A stretch of 64,000 nucleotides of DNA from Pseudorhodoplanes sinuspersici (GCF_002119765.1 NZ_CP021112.1:1730501-1794500); one strand, 5' to 3'; positions 1-9,411 are shown, counted from the first letter of the stretch. Numbers and translations are program-made. Notes: generated by a model from the sequence alone, not told the origin.

Positions 1-3000
1 TGGCGCGGTCGCCCGCCGCTTCGTCGGTTTCGCTCGCCGCGCGCACATAGGTGCCGATGCCGCCGAAGAACAGAAGATCGGCATCCGCCTTCAGGATCGC
101 GCTCATCACCTGAATGGGCGTCGCCTTGTCGGCCGTGAGGCCGAGCAACGATTTCATTTCCGGCGACAGCGCAATTTCCTTCAGCGAGCGCGGAAACACG
201 CCGCCGCCCTTGCTGATCAGGCTCTTGTCGTAGTCCTGCCAGCTCGATCGCGGCAGATCGAACAGGCGCTGGCGCTCGGCAAAGCTCCTGACCGGATCGG
301 GGTTCGGGTCGATGAAGATGTCGCGATGATCGAAGGCGGCGACGAGCTTGATCGTATTCTCGCGCAGCATGCCGTTGCCGAACACGTCGCCCGACATGTC
401 GCCGACGCCGACAACCGTGAACGGTGTCGTGCCGATATTGACATCCATCTCGCGGAAGTGGCGCTTCACCGCTTCCCAGGCGCCGCGCGCGGTGATGCCC
501 ATCTTCTTGTGGTCGTAGCCGGCCGATCCGCCGGAGGCGAAAGCATCGTCCAGCCAGAAATCATGCTCGGCGGAAATCGCATTGGCGGTGTCGGAGAAGG
601 TCGCCGTGCCCTTGTCGGCGGCAACGACAAGATAGGGATCGTCGCCATCGTGCCGCACGACGTTGTCCGGCGGAATCACCTTGCCGTCGGCCGAGAGATT
701 GTCGGTGATGTCGATCATGCTGGTGATAAACAGCTTATAGGCGGCCACGCCTTCGGCGGCGATGGCGTCACGCGGTCCGCCGATCGGCAAGTGCTTCGGT
801 ACGAAGCCACCCTTGGCGCCGACCGGCACGATGACCGCGTTCTTCACCTGCTGCGCTTTCACGAGGCCGAGCACTTCGGTGCGGAAATCCTGCGGCCGAT
901 CGGACCAGCGGATACCGCCGCGCGCAACCTTGCCGAAGCGCAGATGCACGCCTTCGACACGCGGCGAATAGACAAAGATTTCGTAGAGCGGGCGCGGCGC
1001 CGGCAGCGTCGTCAGCTTGCGGCTGTCATACTTGATCGCGATCTGTGCCTTGGGCCGGCCATCGTCGCCGATCTGATAGAAATTCGTGCGCAGCGCCGAC
1101 TGCACCGCGTTGACGAAGTGGCGCAGGATGCGGTCCTCATCGAGGCTCGGCACATCATTCAGCGCGGTTTCGATCGCAGCGGCAATCTCAGCTTCGCGCA
1201 TGTTGCGGCCTTCGGCGCTGAGGCGCGGATCGAAACGGGCATGGAAGAGATCGACGATATTCGCCGCAATCGCCGGATGTGCGCGCAAGGTCGCCCACAT
1301 GTAATCCTGGGAGAAGGGCATGCGCACCTGGCGCAGGAAACGCGAGATCGCGCGGACCAACGCGATATCGCGCCACGCGAGACCCGCTTTCAGCACCAGC
1401 GCGTTATAGCCGTCATTTTCCGCGCCGCCGCGCATGACAACGAGGAAGCAGCTTTCCAGTGCGCCTTCCACCTTTTTGAGGTCGATCGCCTGGCCGTCGG
1501 CACTTTCCAGCGTCATGTCGTGCAGCCAGACATGCTTTCCGGTCGGGCGGATTTCATAAGTGCGTTCGTCGACGACCTTGAAGCCCATATTCTCAAGGAC
1601 CGGAACGCGGCTGGAGAGCGGGATCGCGCCGTCAAAGCTCCACACTTTCAGCCCGATGCAGTGGCCGTCGGCGCCGTGCGGCGCATAGAAATCCATGCTG
1701 AGCGGGCGCTCCGCCGACAGCCCTTCCATCGTGCGGATATCGGCAACAGCAATGGCCGGCGAATAGCGATCGCGATAGCTCGGGCGGAAGGCGTCGCGAT
1801 AGCGCTCGAGCAATTGACGCGCCTGTTGCGGTTCGCGGTTTTGCAGCAGTTGCTGAGAGAGGTCGTCGGTCCAGGTCCGGATCAGAGCGGTAATGCCGGT
1901 CTCAAGCGTGATCCGGTCGGGGTCGTCCATCGGCTCGGCCGAACGCGCGACAATGAAATGCGCGCGCACCAGCGGGCCTTCCGGCAAGAACAGGCTGAGG
2001 CCGCTGACATGGCCCTTGTATTCTCTCGCCAGCAGGTCGCCGACGGATGTGATGACATCGGTCGATGAACGATCGCGGGGCAGATAAACGAGGACCGACA
2101 TGAAGCGATCGAATCGGTCGCGCCGCGGCAGCACGCGCACGCGCGGCCGCTCCTCAAGCTGCAGGATCAGCATCGAGAACTGGAACAGCAAGTCGTCGTC
2201 GATGCGGAACAGGTCGTCGCGCGGATAAGTCTCGAGCGTATTCACCAGCGCCTTGCCGGAATGGCTCGACGAGGAGAAGCGCGCACGCTTCATCAATGCA
2301 TCCACCTTGCGGCGCAGATAGGGGATCGACCGTGTCGAGCGCGTATAGGCGGTGGAGGTGAACAGGCCGACGATGCGGATTTCGCCCGTTACCACGCCAT
2401 TGGCGTCGAAGCGCTTGACGCTGACGCAATCCATGAACACGCGGCGATGCACGCGCGAACGCAGGCTCGCCTTGGTGATCATCAACGCATTCGGCTCGCC
2501 GTAGTAGGTCTGCAGGCCATGCAGGATGACGTCTTCACCGGCGCGACCTTTCAGTTCGTTGCGGTCCGGACGACGCAACACGCCGAGACCGGAATCCGGC
2601 ACCATGGCCGGTTCGCGGTTCGGTCCGCTGAGGCGATAGTCGCGCATGCCGAGGAAGGTGAAATTCTCGGCCACCAGCCATTCCAGAAAATCCACCGCTT
2701 CGGAGACCTCACCCGCCGGCAGGGGCGGCGGGTTGGTTTTCATATCGGCGATCAGGTCACCGACGCGGCCGAGCATCGGCCGCCAGTCGCGCACGGCGGC
2801 CGTGACATCGGCCAGGACTTTCTCGAAGCCCTCGATCAGCGACGCCCGCGCTGCTTCATCGTCGATCCGGTCGACATGGATATGCATGAAACTTTCGCGG
2901 AGCACTGTTTCGGTGGTCGGGTCTTCCGCGGCCACCTGTTCGAGATGGCCGTTCTGATCGCGGGCCACCGCGAGGATCGGATGCACGACCAGCCGCACGG

Positions 3001-3361
3001 TCATGTTGCGGGCGGTCAGCTCCGCCATGATCGAATCGAGCAGGAACGGCATGTCGTCGTTGAGCAGCTCGATCACCGAAATCGCGCGGGTCTTGTCGGC
3101 ATCCGGCGTCACGTCCGGGGCATAGATGCGGATCTTCGGGACGCCCGGCTTGCGTACCGCCATGAATTCGTAGGCCTGGGTGGCCAGAGCCGCGAGTTCC
3201 GCCGGGTTGTAAACGGCGATATCCTCGACGGAGGCGCGGGAAAACAGCCGCGCCACAAATCCCTCTGGCACCGCAGTGCCCTTGAGAAACTGCCCGGCCT
3301 TGTCGATCAATTGCCGGAGGCCCTTGTCTTCGGCGCTGACGGCAACGTGCTGGATATTCAT
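1..3361 (-). CDS. NAD-specific glutamate dehydrogenase, large type (partial, C-terminus outside window)
   Basis: Oxidatively deaminates glutamate to 2-oxoglutarate with NAD in the cytoplasm, linking amino-acid breakdown to the TCA cycle. Read on the minus strand from ATG at 3361, the frame stays open to the window edge (about 1120 residues of a family usually near 1600). The N-terminus (MNIQHVAVSAEDKG) leads into the long regulatory region. The catalytic core follows: VPVGAKGGFVPK near residue 840, GVGDMSGDVFGNGML near 985 and AAFDHRDIFIDPNP near 1005, all signatures of the 180-kDa GDH class. It is divergent from the next gene across about 190 bases. The large plus-strand frames opposite it are shadows. 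Identification is firm; only the missing end is uncertain. Confidence 0.97.
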   Translation of the reverse strand, partial: MNIQHVAVSAEDKGLRQLIDKAGQFLKGTAVPEGFVARLFSRASVEDIAVYNPAELAALATQAYEFMAVRKPGVPKIRIYAPDVTPDADKTRAISVIELLNDDMPFLLDSIMAELTARNMTVRLVVHPILAVARDQNGHLEQVAAEDPTTETVLRESFMHIHVDRIDDEAARASLIEGFEKVLADVTAAVRDWRPMLGRVGDLIADMKTNPPPLPAGEVSEAVDFLEWLVAENFTFLGMRDYRLSGPNREPAMVPDSGLGVLRRPDRNELKGRAGEDVILHGLQTYYGEPNALMITKASLRSRVHRRVFMDCVSVKRFDANGVVTGEIRIVGLFTSTAYTRSTRSIPYLRRKVDALMKRARFSSSSHSGKALVNTLETYPRDDLFRIDDDLLFQFSMLILQLEERPRVRVLPRRDRFDRFMSVLVYLPRDRSSTDVITSVGDLLAREYKGHVSGLSLFLPEGPLVRAHFIVARSAEPMDDPDRITLETGITALIRTWTDDLSQQLLQNREPQQARQLLERYRDAFRPSYRDRYSPAIAVADIRTMEGLSAERPLSMDFYAPHGADGHCIGLKVWSFDGAIPLSSRVPVLENMGFKVVDERTYEIRPTGKHVWLHDMTLESADGQAIDLKKVEGALESCFLVVMRGGAENDGYNALVLKAGLAWRDIALVRAISRFLRQVRMPFSQDYMWATLRAHPAIAANIVDLFHARFDPRLSAEGRNMREAEIAAAIETALNDVPSLDEDRILRHFVNAVQSALRTNFYQIGDDGRPKAQIAIKYDSRKLTTLPAPRPLYEIFVYSPRVEGVHLRFGKVARGGIRWSDRPQDFRTEVLGLVKAQQVKNAVIVPVGAKGGFVPKHLPIGGPRDAIAAEGVAAYKLFITSMIDITDNLSADGKVIPPDNVVRHDGDDPYLVVAADKGTATFSDTANAISAEHDFWLDDAFASGGSAGYDHKKMGITARGAWEAVKRHFREMDVNIGTTPFTVVGVGDMSGDVFGNGMLRENTIKLVAAFDHRDIFIDPNPDPVRSFAERQRLFDLPRSSWQDYDKSLISKGGGVFPRSLKEIALSPEMKSLLGLTADKATPIQVMSAILKADADLLFFGGIGTYVRAASETDEAAGDRA

Positions 3362-3554
3362 GGCCTGCGACTCATTTCGTTGTGGTGGCGGAGTGTTCCC
3401 TACCGGCGGACAACCGTCGAGGGCTGGTGCGAGGGCTTGGGAAACGGCCCCGCGATGAATAGGTGGGGAGTTTGCAGCGCAATATGCAATGTGCGTTTTC
3501 GCCCCCGGGATCCGGCGATACGCTTGAGTTCGATCGAAGATAAGGGAGCATCGC

Positions 3555-4316
3555 GTGGCAAGACCACAGAACAAAACGGGCCAATCGATGGTGAAGCCTG
3601 AGCCGGTCCAAAGCCCGCGGAGCAAAGCACCGCGATATGACAAATCCAAGACGAAGACGTCGGCGATCATCGCATCCAAAACGATCGCATCCAAGGCGAA
3701 GTATGCGAATGGTTCACAGGCGGCGACCCGTATTCCGCCCGCAGCCGAAAACGATGATGTCATGGTTATCGCGCTGTCGCTGCCGAAGCCATCGCTGAAC
3801 GAATCGATGTCGGCCTATTTCAAGAAATGCGAGGAGAAACTCGGCTTCGTGCCGAATGTGCTGAAGGCCTATGCCTTCGACATGGGCAAGCTCGAAGCTT
3901 TTGTTGCGATGTATAACGACCTGATGCTGGCGCCATCGGGCCTGAGCAAGCTCGAACGAGAGATGATCGCCGTCGCGGTGTCGTCGCACAACAAATGCTA
4001 TTATTGCCTGGTCGCGCATGGTGCCGCTGTGCGGCAGATGGCGGACGATCCGGTGCTCGGCGAATTGATGGCGATGAACTATCGCGCCGCGCGCTTGTCG
4101 AAGCGGCAGCGCGCGATGCTCGATTTCGCGGTCAAGCTGACAGCCGAGCCTTGGGCGATCGAGGATCACGACCGCGAGGCCTTGCGCCGCGCCGGCTTTT
4201 CCGATCGTGATATCTGGGATATTTCCGCCGTTGCCGGCTTCTTCAATATGTCGAACCGGGTGGCCTCTGCGACCGATATGCGGCCGAACAGCGCTTATCA
4301 CGCGCAAGCGCGATGA
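3555..4316 (+). CDS. AhpD-like / peroxidase-related carboxymuconolactone decarboxylase family protein
   Basis: Residues about 85-250 match the AhpD-like peroxidase-related fold: EEKLGFVPNVLKAY, the helix with a C-x-x-C-x3-H motif (CYYCLVAH), then the AEPWAI..D helix and the closing NRVASATDMRPN segment. Members use the CxxC pair for thiol-dependent peroxide reduction, probably in the cytoplasm. A GTG start at 3555 is supported by AAGGGAG 6 bases upstream. It gives 253 residues, with a Lys/Ser/Ala-rich N-terminal extension of about 60 residues that typical family members (about 190 aa) lack. A later start (ATG 3762) would give the usual length, so the tail may be real or untranslated. The substrate cannot be told from sequence. 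Confidence 0.85.
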   Translation: MARPQNKTGQSMVKPEPVQSPRSKAPRYDKSKTKTSAIIASKTIASKAKYANGSQAATRIPPAAENDDVMVIALSLPKPSLNESMSAYFKKCEEKLGFVPNVLKAYAFDMGKLEAFVAMYNDLMLAPSGLSKLEREMIAVAVSSHNKCYYCLVAHGAAVRQMADDPVLGELMAMNYRAARLSKRQRAMLDFAVKLTAEPWAIEDHDREALRRAGFSDRDIWDISAVAGFFNMSNRVASATDMRPNSAYHAQAR

Positions 4317-4340
4317 CTGGCACGTCTGGCATTTAGAGAC

Positions 4341-6089
4341 ATGATGCGAAAATTCCTGACTGCCGCGGCCATTGCGATGGCCGCTCTCTCTCCCGTCTTT
4401 GCTCCCGCTTTTGCGCAGGACGTGGTTCTGACGCCATCGCGGCCGCTGTTCGATATCCCGGCCGTGCAGCCGGTGACCGCCCGCAACGGCATGGTGGTGG
4501 CGCAGGAGGCGCTCGCCGCGCGCATCGGCGCCGATATTCTCAAAGCCGGCGGCAATGCCGTGGACGCCGCGGTCGCGACCGGCTTTGCCATGGCGGTGAC
4601 TTATCCGCGCGCCGGCAATATCGGCGGCGGCGGTTTCATGGTCATTCATCTGCAAAAGAACAGGCAGGATATCGCGATCGATTATCGCGAGATGGCGCCG
4701 GCGGCGATCACACGGACGAGCTTTCTCAACGAGCAGGGCGACGCAGATCCGCAGAAATCCGTCGCCAATGGTCTCGCGGTCGGCGTGCCGGGAACGGTCG
4801 CCGGGCTGGCGCTGGCGCATCGCAAATACGGCTCGGGCAAATTCACGCTGGCTCAGTTGATCGCACCGGCGGTGGCGCTGGCCCGCGATGGCTTCATCGT
4901 CGATGGCGATCTGGCCGATACGTTCCATACCGCGCGGCCGCTGTTCGCGCGCTGGCCGTCATCGGCGAAGGTGTTTCTGAAACCCGACGGCCAAACCTAT
5001 GGCAAGGGCGACAGGCTGATCCAGACCGATCTCGCCCATACGCTGGAAGCGATCGGCAAAAACGGGCCGCGCGCCTTTTATGAAGGGCCGATCGCCGAGA
5101 AGATCGCCGCTGCCGTGCGCGGTGCTGGCGGCGTGATGACCGCGGACGACCTCAAGGCCTATCGCGCGGTGGAACGCGCGCCGGCACGCGGGCGCTATCG
5201 CGGCTATGACATCGTTTCGATGCCGCCGCCGTCCTCGGGCGGACTGCATCTGATCCAGATCCTCAACATTCTCGAAGGCTATGACCTGAAAAAGTCCGGC
5301 GCGGCGACGCCGGAAACCGCGCATCATCTGGCCGAGGCGATGAAGCGCGCCTATGCCGATCGCGCGGTCTATCTCGGCGATCCGGATTTCGTGAAAGTGC
5401 CGGCGCGGGCGCTGATGTCGAAACGCTACGCCACGAGCCTGCGCACCGGCATCGGCGAACAGGCGACGCCCTCGACCGCGATCCGCAACGGCAATCCGGT
5501 GCGGGCGGAAAGCCTGAACACGACGCATTTCTCGGTGGTCGACAGGTTCGGCAACGCCGTGTCGAACACCTACACACTGAATCTCAGCTACGGCAACGGC
5601 CTTGTCGCCGAAGGCACTGGCGTTTTGCTCAACAACGAGATGGACGATTTCGCCGCCAAGCCGAACTCGCCGAACACCTATGGCCTGGTCGGTGCCGATG
5701 CCAATGCGCCGGCGCCGCGCAAGCGGCCGCTGTCATCGATGACGCCGACGATCGTCCTGAAGAAGGGCAAGGTGTTCCTTGTTACCGGTTCGCCAGGCGG
5801 CAGCCGCATCATCACCACGGTGCTGCAGATCATGTCCAATGTGATCGATCATGGCATGGATATCGCGCAGGCGACGTCAGCGCCGCGCCTGCATCATCAA
5901 TGGCTGCCGGATCAGGTGTCGGCCGAGCGCGGTTATCCGGACGCGACCTTGCGGGCGCTGGAAGCGCGCGGCCACAAGGTGATGCTGCGCGCACCGGGCA
6001 CGGCCTCGAATTCGATCATGGTGACGCCGAAGGGATTGGTCGGCGCCGCCGACACCCGCACGCGCGGTGCGCTGGCTGCGGGGTATTGA
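4341..6089 (+). CDS. ggt: Gamma-glutamyltranspeptidase precursor
   Basis: Periplasmic Ntn-hydrolase that cleaves gamma-glutamyl bonds of glutathione and transfers the glutamyl group. The 582-residue length is normal. A signal peptide (MMRKFLTAAAIAMAAL..., cleavage after AFA-Q near residue 25) precedes the large-subunit region with GGNAVDAAVATGFA and GNIGGGGFMV. The autoprocessing site is NTTHFSVVD, where the Thr near residue 394 becomes the small-subunit N-terminal nucleophile. Downstream, GTGVLLNNEMDDF, the RKRPLSSMTPTI loop and GSPGGSRIITTV are the substrate-binding motifs of the family. It lies 24 bases after the AhpD-like gene and could share its message. A palindromic repeat follows the stop. 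All key residues are present. Confidence 0.96.
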   Translation: MMRKFLTAAAIAMAALSPVFAPAFAQDVVLTPSRPLFDIPAVQPVTARNGMVVAQEALAARIGADILKAGGNAVDAAVATGFAMAVTYPRAGNIGGGGFMVIHLQKNRQDIAIDYREMAPAAITRTSFLNEQGDADPQKSVANGLAVGVPGTVAGLALAHRKYGSGKFTLAQLIAPAVALARDGFIVDGDLADTFHTARPLFARWPSSAKVFLKPDGQTYGKGDRLIQTDLAHTLEAIGKNGPRAFYEGPIAEKIAAAVRGAGGVMTADDLKAYRAVERAPARGRYRGYDIVSMPPPSSGGLHLIQILNILEGYDLKKSGAATPETAHHLAEAMKRAYADRAVYLGDPDFVKVPARALMSKRYATSLRTGIGEQATPSTAIRNGNPVRAESLNTTHFSVVDRFGNAVSNTYTLNLSYGNGLVAEGTGVLLNNEMDDFAAKPNSPNTYGLVGADANAPAPRKRPLSSMTPTIVLKKGKVFLVTGSPGGSRIITTVLQIMSNVIDHGMDIAQATSAPRLHHQWLPDQVSAERGYPDATLRALEARGHKVMLRAPGTASNSIMVTPKGLVGAADTRTRGALAAGY

Positions 6090-6105
6090 CAACAAGTGTC
6101 GCCGC

Positions 6106-6214
6106 TCTCCGCTCATTCCCGCACCCGGATCTGCGCTTTGCGCAGCCCGAGTGTAAACTCCAGCGGGAATCCAGACTTAAAACCTGGGTCCCCGCCTTCG
6201 CGGGGACGAGCGGA
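6106..6214. repeat. Dispersed palindromic repeat, type D (copy 1)
   Basis: The unit pairs an 'attcccgc...gcgggaat' arm with a 'gggtccccgc..cgcgggga' hairpin. The same unit recurs near 12215, 40326, 48053, 53446 and 61869. Here the first hairpin carries a longer insert. It sits between the ggt stop and the tail of the convergent TPM gene, where it may act as a two-way transcription stop. Confidence 0.8.
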
Positions 6215-6246
6215 CATAATTCAGCTCGCGCTTAAAAAGAACCTTC

Positions 6247-6861
6247 TCAAATCTCGATCACCTTGTCCGGCAATTCGTTGCGGTTCAGCGCGCCGGGCGG
6301 GAAATGCTGCGACAGCACTGCGCTGCATTTTTCGATCGCGGCAATGAAACCATCAGCCGACCGGCCGTTGCCGATGCCTGCGATCAACGCGGCAACGGCC
6401 TCGTCCCAGACGTCCGGCGTCACCTTCGCATGGATGCCGGCATCGGCGATGATCTCGGCATAATGCTCCGCTTCCGATGCGAAGATCAGAACGCCGGTGC
6501 GCTGCTCGGTCTTCTGCATGCCTTGTGCAACGAATTGCCGGAGCGCTTCGGCATGCGCCTGTTCATGCAGCTTGCGGCGGGGCACGATGCGAAACCGGAT
6601 CGGCGGCCATGACAGTAGCAAAGCCGCGACGATGAACACGATCAGCTGGATGAGATAGATCAGCTTGGCCGGCATCGTCGTCAGGAACAGCAGCGGCAAC
6701 GGCGTCAGCAGCGCCAGCCCGGCCGCCCATGCGATCGGCACCAGCCGGTAATCCTCCGATCGCCTGGCGATCACGCAGAAGATTTCGCCCGATGTGCGTT
6801 GCTCCGCTGCCTTGATCGTATCGGAGATGCGCTTCTTGTCGGCTTCGGACACCAGCATCAC
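6247..6861 (-). CDS. TPM-domain membrane protein (TLP18.3/Psb32/MOLO-1 type)
   Basis: A 204-residue protein with the N-terminal half of a TPM fold (KRISDTIKAAEQRTSGEIFCVIARRS), two adjacent hydrophobic segments near residues 44-62 and 66-84, then the second half with QFVAQGMQKTEQRTGVLIFAS and a C-terminal helix (IGNGRSADGFIAAIEKC). The membrane segments lie inside the TPM fold, as in the shorter partner of YgcG-like pairs. Its ATG overlaps the stop of the upstream TPM gene by four bases (ATGA), so the two are translationally coupled. Function is not established for the family; a role in envelope protein quality control is inference. Confidence 0.85.
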   Translation of the reverse strand: MMLVSEADKKRISDTIKAAEQRTSGEIFCVIARRSEDYRLVPIAWAAGLALLTPLPLLFLTTMPAKLIYLIQLIVFIVAALLLSWPPIRFRIVPRRKLHEQAHAEALRQFVAQGMQKTEQRTGVLIFASEAEHYAEIIADAGIHAKVTPDVWDEAVAALIAGIGNGRSADGFIAAIEKCSAVLSQHFPPGALNRNELPDKVIEI

Positions 6862-7685
6862 CAGCTCCCCGACGATCCGCCGCCGCCGAACGATCCGCCG
6901 CCGCCGGAAAAACCACCGCCACCGCCCCAGCCGCCGCCACCGAAATCGCCACCGCCCCAGCCAGACCCGAGAATGATCGGGCCGGCACCGGCCCAGTTGC
7001 TGGTGCGGCGCACGCCACCAGCCGGAATGCCCCGGCCACCGCGGCGCATATTCGACAGCGCGTTCAGCACGGTCATGATCATCATGAACACGAAGAAGCC
7101 GATGAAGATCATGTCGATCGGATCGATCTGCTGCTGCTGCGCGGCGTTGGCCTGCGCAGCGCGCTGCTTATATTCGTCCGCATCGCCCATCAGCACTTGC
7201 GAGATGTCTTGCGCGCCGCGGGTGATGCCGCCCTGGAAATCGCCGGCACGAAAGCGCGGCAGGATCGAATTGCGAATGATGAAGTTCGAGATCAGATCGG
7301 TGAGCGTGCCTTCAAGTCCGTAGCCGACTTCGATGCGCACCTTGCGCTCGTTCGGCGCGACGATCAGCAGCACGCCATTGTCCTTGCCCTTCTGGCCGAT
7401 CTGCCAGTGACGTCCGAGCTGATAGCCGTAATCCTCGATGCTCGTGCCCTGCAGCGATTTCAGCGTGACGACGACAAGCTGGTCGGTCGACTTGGCTTCG
7501 AGATCGGCGGAAAGCTTTTCCAGCGTGGCGCGCGTGTTGGCATCGAGAATGCCGGCGTCGTCGACAACACGGCCCGTCAGCGCCGGAAAGGTGAGCGACG
7601 ATTGCGCCAGCGCCGCCGTCGTGATGACGGCGAACGCCAGCGCCAGGAAGAGGGCGCGAAATTTCGTCGCCTGCGGCAATGTCAT
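6858..7685 (-). CDS. YgcG-like TPM-domain protein with glycine-rich tail
   Basis: The 275-residue protein has a signal sequence (residues 1-27), a periplasmic TPM domain (LTGRVVDDAGILDANTRATLEKL ... VGYGLEGTLTDLISN), a transmembrane segment near residues 190-212 and a C-terminal tail almost wholly of Gly, Ser and Trp. This is the layout of E. coli YgcG-type proteins. It is the middle gene of lemA-TPM-TPM: 13 bases after lemA and overlapping the next gene by four bases. The tail is GC-extreme and low in complexity, which is normal for this family. Confidence 0.9.
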   Translation of the reverse strand: MTLPQATKFRALFLALAFAVITTAALAQSSLTFPALTGRVVDDAGILDANTRATLEKLSADLEAKSTDQLVVVTLKSLQGTSIEDYGYQLGRHWQIGQKGKDNGVLLIVAPNERKVRIEVGYGLEGTLTDLISNFIIRNSILPRFRAGDFQGGITRGAQDISQVLMGDADEYKQRAAQANAAQQQQIDPIDMIFIGFFVFMMIMTVLNALSNMRRGGRGIPAGGVRRTSNWAGAGPIILGSGWGGGDFGGGGWGGGGGFSGGGGSFGGGGSSGSW

Positions 7686-7698
7686 CGCCTGCGATCTG

Positions 7699-8325
7699 TC
7701 AGAACTTCACCGATGGCGGGCGGTCGGCGTCGGGGGCGGTGGCCGAGAAGGTCTGCATCGGCTTGTAGCTGCGGTAGACGGTCGAGGCCCAGATCGAGCC
7801 CGGCAGCGTGCGCAGTTCGGTGTTATAGACGCGCACCGCCTCGATATAATCGCGCCGCGCGACGGCGATGCGGTTTTCCGTTCCCTCGAGCTGCGATTGC
7901 AGCGCCAGGAAGTTCTGGTTCGACTTCAGATCGGGATAATTCTCCGAGACCGCCAGCAGGCGGCCGAGCGCGCCGGACAACTGCGACTGCGCGGCTTCGA
8001 ATTTCTTGAACGCCTCGGGATCGGTGACGGTACTGGCGTCCACCTTGATCTGCGTCGCCTGGGCGCGTGCCTGGATCACCCCTTCCAGCACGTCCTTCTC
8101 CTGCTTGGCATAGCCCTTCACGGTTTCGACCAGGTTCGGGATCAGGTCGGCGCGGCGCTGATACTGATTTTGCACATCCGACCATTTCGCCTTGGCCTGT
8201 TCGTCGAAGGTCGGAATGTTGTTGATGCCGCAGCCCGACACCATGAGCGCCAGCAGCAGAACAAAAAGCGGCGACAGCCGGCGAAGGGATGGAAGAGTAA
8301 AAAAAGTCCGAGTGGGGGACGTCAT
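7699..8325 (-). CDS. lemA: LemA family lipoprotein
   Basis: A 208-residue membrane-anchored protein of the LemA fold. The N-terminus has a basic stretch, a hydrophobic core (LSPLFVLLLALMV) and a lipobox ending VSGC, so it is probably lipidated. The diagnostic LemA core follows: W..VQNQYQRRADLIPNLVETVKGYAKQE, AQSQLSGALGRLLAVSENYPDLK and ENRIAVARRDYIEAVRVYN. The ATG at 8325 is preferred over one 30 bases upstream because CCGGAGG stands at the right distance before it. It heads the operon with two TPM-domain genes, an arrangement seen in many proteobacteria. The cellular role of LemA is unknown. Confidence 0.93.
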   Translation of the reverse strand: MTSPTRTFFTLPSLRRLSPLFVLLLALMVSGCGINNIPTFDEQAKAKWSDVQNQYQRRADLIPNLVETVKGYAKQEKDVLEGVIQARAQATQIKVDASTVTDPEAFKKFEAAQSQLSGALGRLLAVSENYPDLKSNQNFLALQSQLEGTENRIAVARRDYIEAVRVYNTELRTLPGSIWASTVYRSYKPMQTFSATAPDADRPPSVKF

Positions 8326-8470
8326 AGGGCGGGGCCTCCGGAGACGACAAAGCATCGCAACATGTGTGCGGTCAGACGCTTAATTTCGCGCTGAAATCGT
8401 CGCCTGCGGGCAGGAACCGGCGGATATGGTAACGGAAGTTCCGCGCGTGAGGGGACACGGCGATTAAAAT

Positions 8471-8545
<75 letters not shown>

Positions 8546-8676
8546 ATCCGTAAGCGTCCGGCGGAAGGCCGCCGGGCGCTTCCTATGCCAAATGCCCCCC
8601 GCCATTGCAACTGGCGCGACGGGCCGATGACGAAAATAAAGCGTCCGCGGTGGCAAATAAGGTTGATTATGGGACC

Positions 8677-8839
8677 AGTGCCGCGATTTTGGAGTTCCTG
8701 CACCATTTGCAGCAAGCTCCTGTCAGGAACTCCAAAATCAAAAGAGGCACTAGAATCATAGACTTGCTAGTGCACCTTTGTTGCCGAAGTTCGTGTATGA
8801 GATCGCCGCAGATACAGCACGAGCTTTGGAAACGGTGCA
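8677..8839. repeat. Two-hairpin element, type A (copy A1)
   Basis: The first hairpin has 16-bp perfect inner arms (8685-8700 with 8724-8739) and outer arms AGTGCC/GGCACT. The second has outer arms TGCACC (8771-8776) and GGTGCA (8834-8839) and an inner stem kept by G-T wobbles. Between them is the core CTAGAATCATAGACTTGCTAG in which both ends read CTAG. It is an inverted copy of the element at 28887-29048 and lies 65 bases upstream of the YbaK-family start. Confidence 0.85.
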
Positions 8840-8904
8840 TCAGTCGCCATTACCCGCTCGGGTCCGCCGGTTCCGTTCACCCTTTGCCCGCCATCCTGCC
8901 CGCC

Positions 8905-9411
8905 ATGCCAGCCACTCCCGACACGCTTTTCGCCTATCTCGACCGGCTGGGAATCCGCCATTCCTCGGTCTCGCACCCGCCGCTGTTCACGGTGGACGAA
9001 TCGCAGTCCCTGCGTGGGCAGATCGCCGGCGGCCACAACAAGAATCTGTTCCTGAAGGACCGGTTCGGGGCGCTGTATCTGGTGGTGCTGCTGGAAGATG
9101 CCCGCATCAACCTAAAAACGCTGCCGGAGATCATCGGCTCCGGCCGGATCTCGTTCGGCTCGGCCGATCTTTTGCGCGAGGTGCTGGGCGTCGAGCCCGG
9201 CTCGGTGACGCCCTTTGCCCTGATCAACGACACGGACCGCAGGGTGACCCCGGTCCTCGATGCCACGATGATGCAGCACGACATTCTCAACTATCACCCG
9301 CTGGTCAACACCATGACCACTTCGATCGCCCGCGATGATCTGCTCCGGTTCATCCAGTCGACCGGACATACCCCGCTGATCCGGCCGGTGTCGGACCGGC
9401 CGGCCGACTGA
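8905..9411 (+). CDS. YbaK/ProX-type aminoacyl-tRNA deacylase (prolyl-tRNA editing family)
   Basis: A single-domain trans-editing protein of 168 residues that, by family, hydrolyses mischarged aminoacyl-tRNA (Ala- or Cys-tRNA-Pro) in the cytoplasm. The conserved pattern is present: H..VFTVDES with the basic patch GGHNKNLFLKDR, VVLLEDARINLK, ISFGSADLL.EVLGVEPGSVTPFALIND and the NYHPLVNTMTTSIA tail. The start is taken at ATG 8905, which gives the usual family length. The frame is open further upstream, but that part consists of the type A repeat. PrdX/ProXp-ala is the closest subgroup; which mischarged tRNA it edits is not decided by sequence alone. Confidence 0.9.
   Translation: MPATPDTLFAYLDRLGIRHSSVSHPPLFTVDESQSLRGQIAGGHNKNLFLKDRFGALYLVVLLEDARINLKTLPEIIGSGRISFGSADLLREVLGVEPGSVTPFALINDTDRRVTPVLDATMMQHDILNYHPLVNTMTTSIARDDLLRFIQSTGHTPLIRPVSDRPAD

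Noticed and set aside
326-3601. Plus-strand open frames of 580 and 446 codons opposite the glutamate dehydrogenase
   Set aside because: The minus strand encodes an unbroken glutamate dehydrogenase with its catalytic motifs; the plus frames show only shadow composition.
8605-8904. N-terminal extension of the YbaK-family gene to 8605
   Set aside because: The added residues are encoded by the type A two-hairpin element and have no counterpart in the family.
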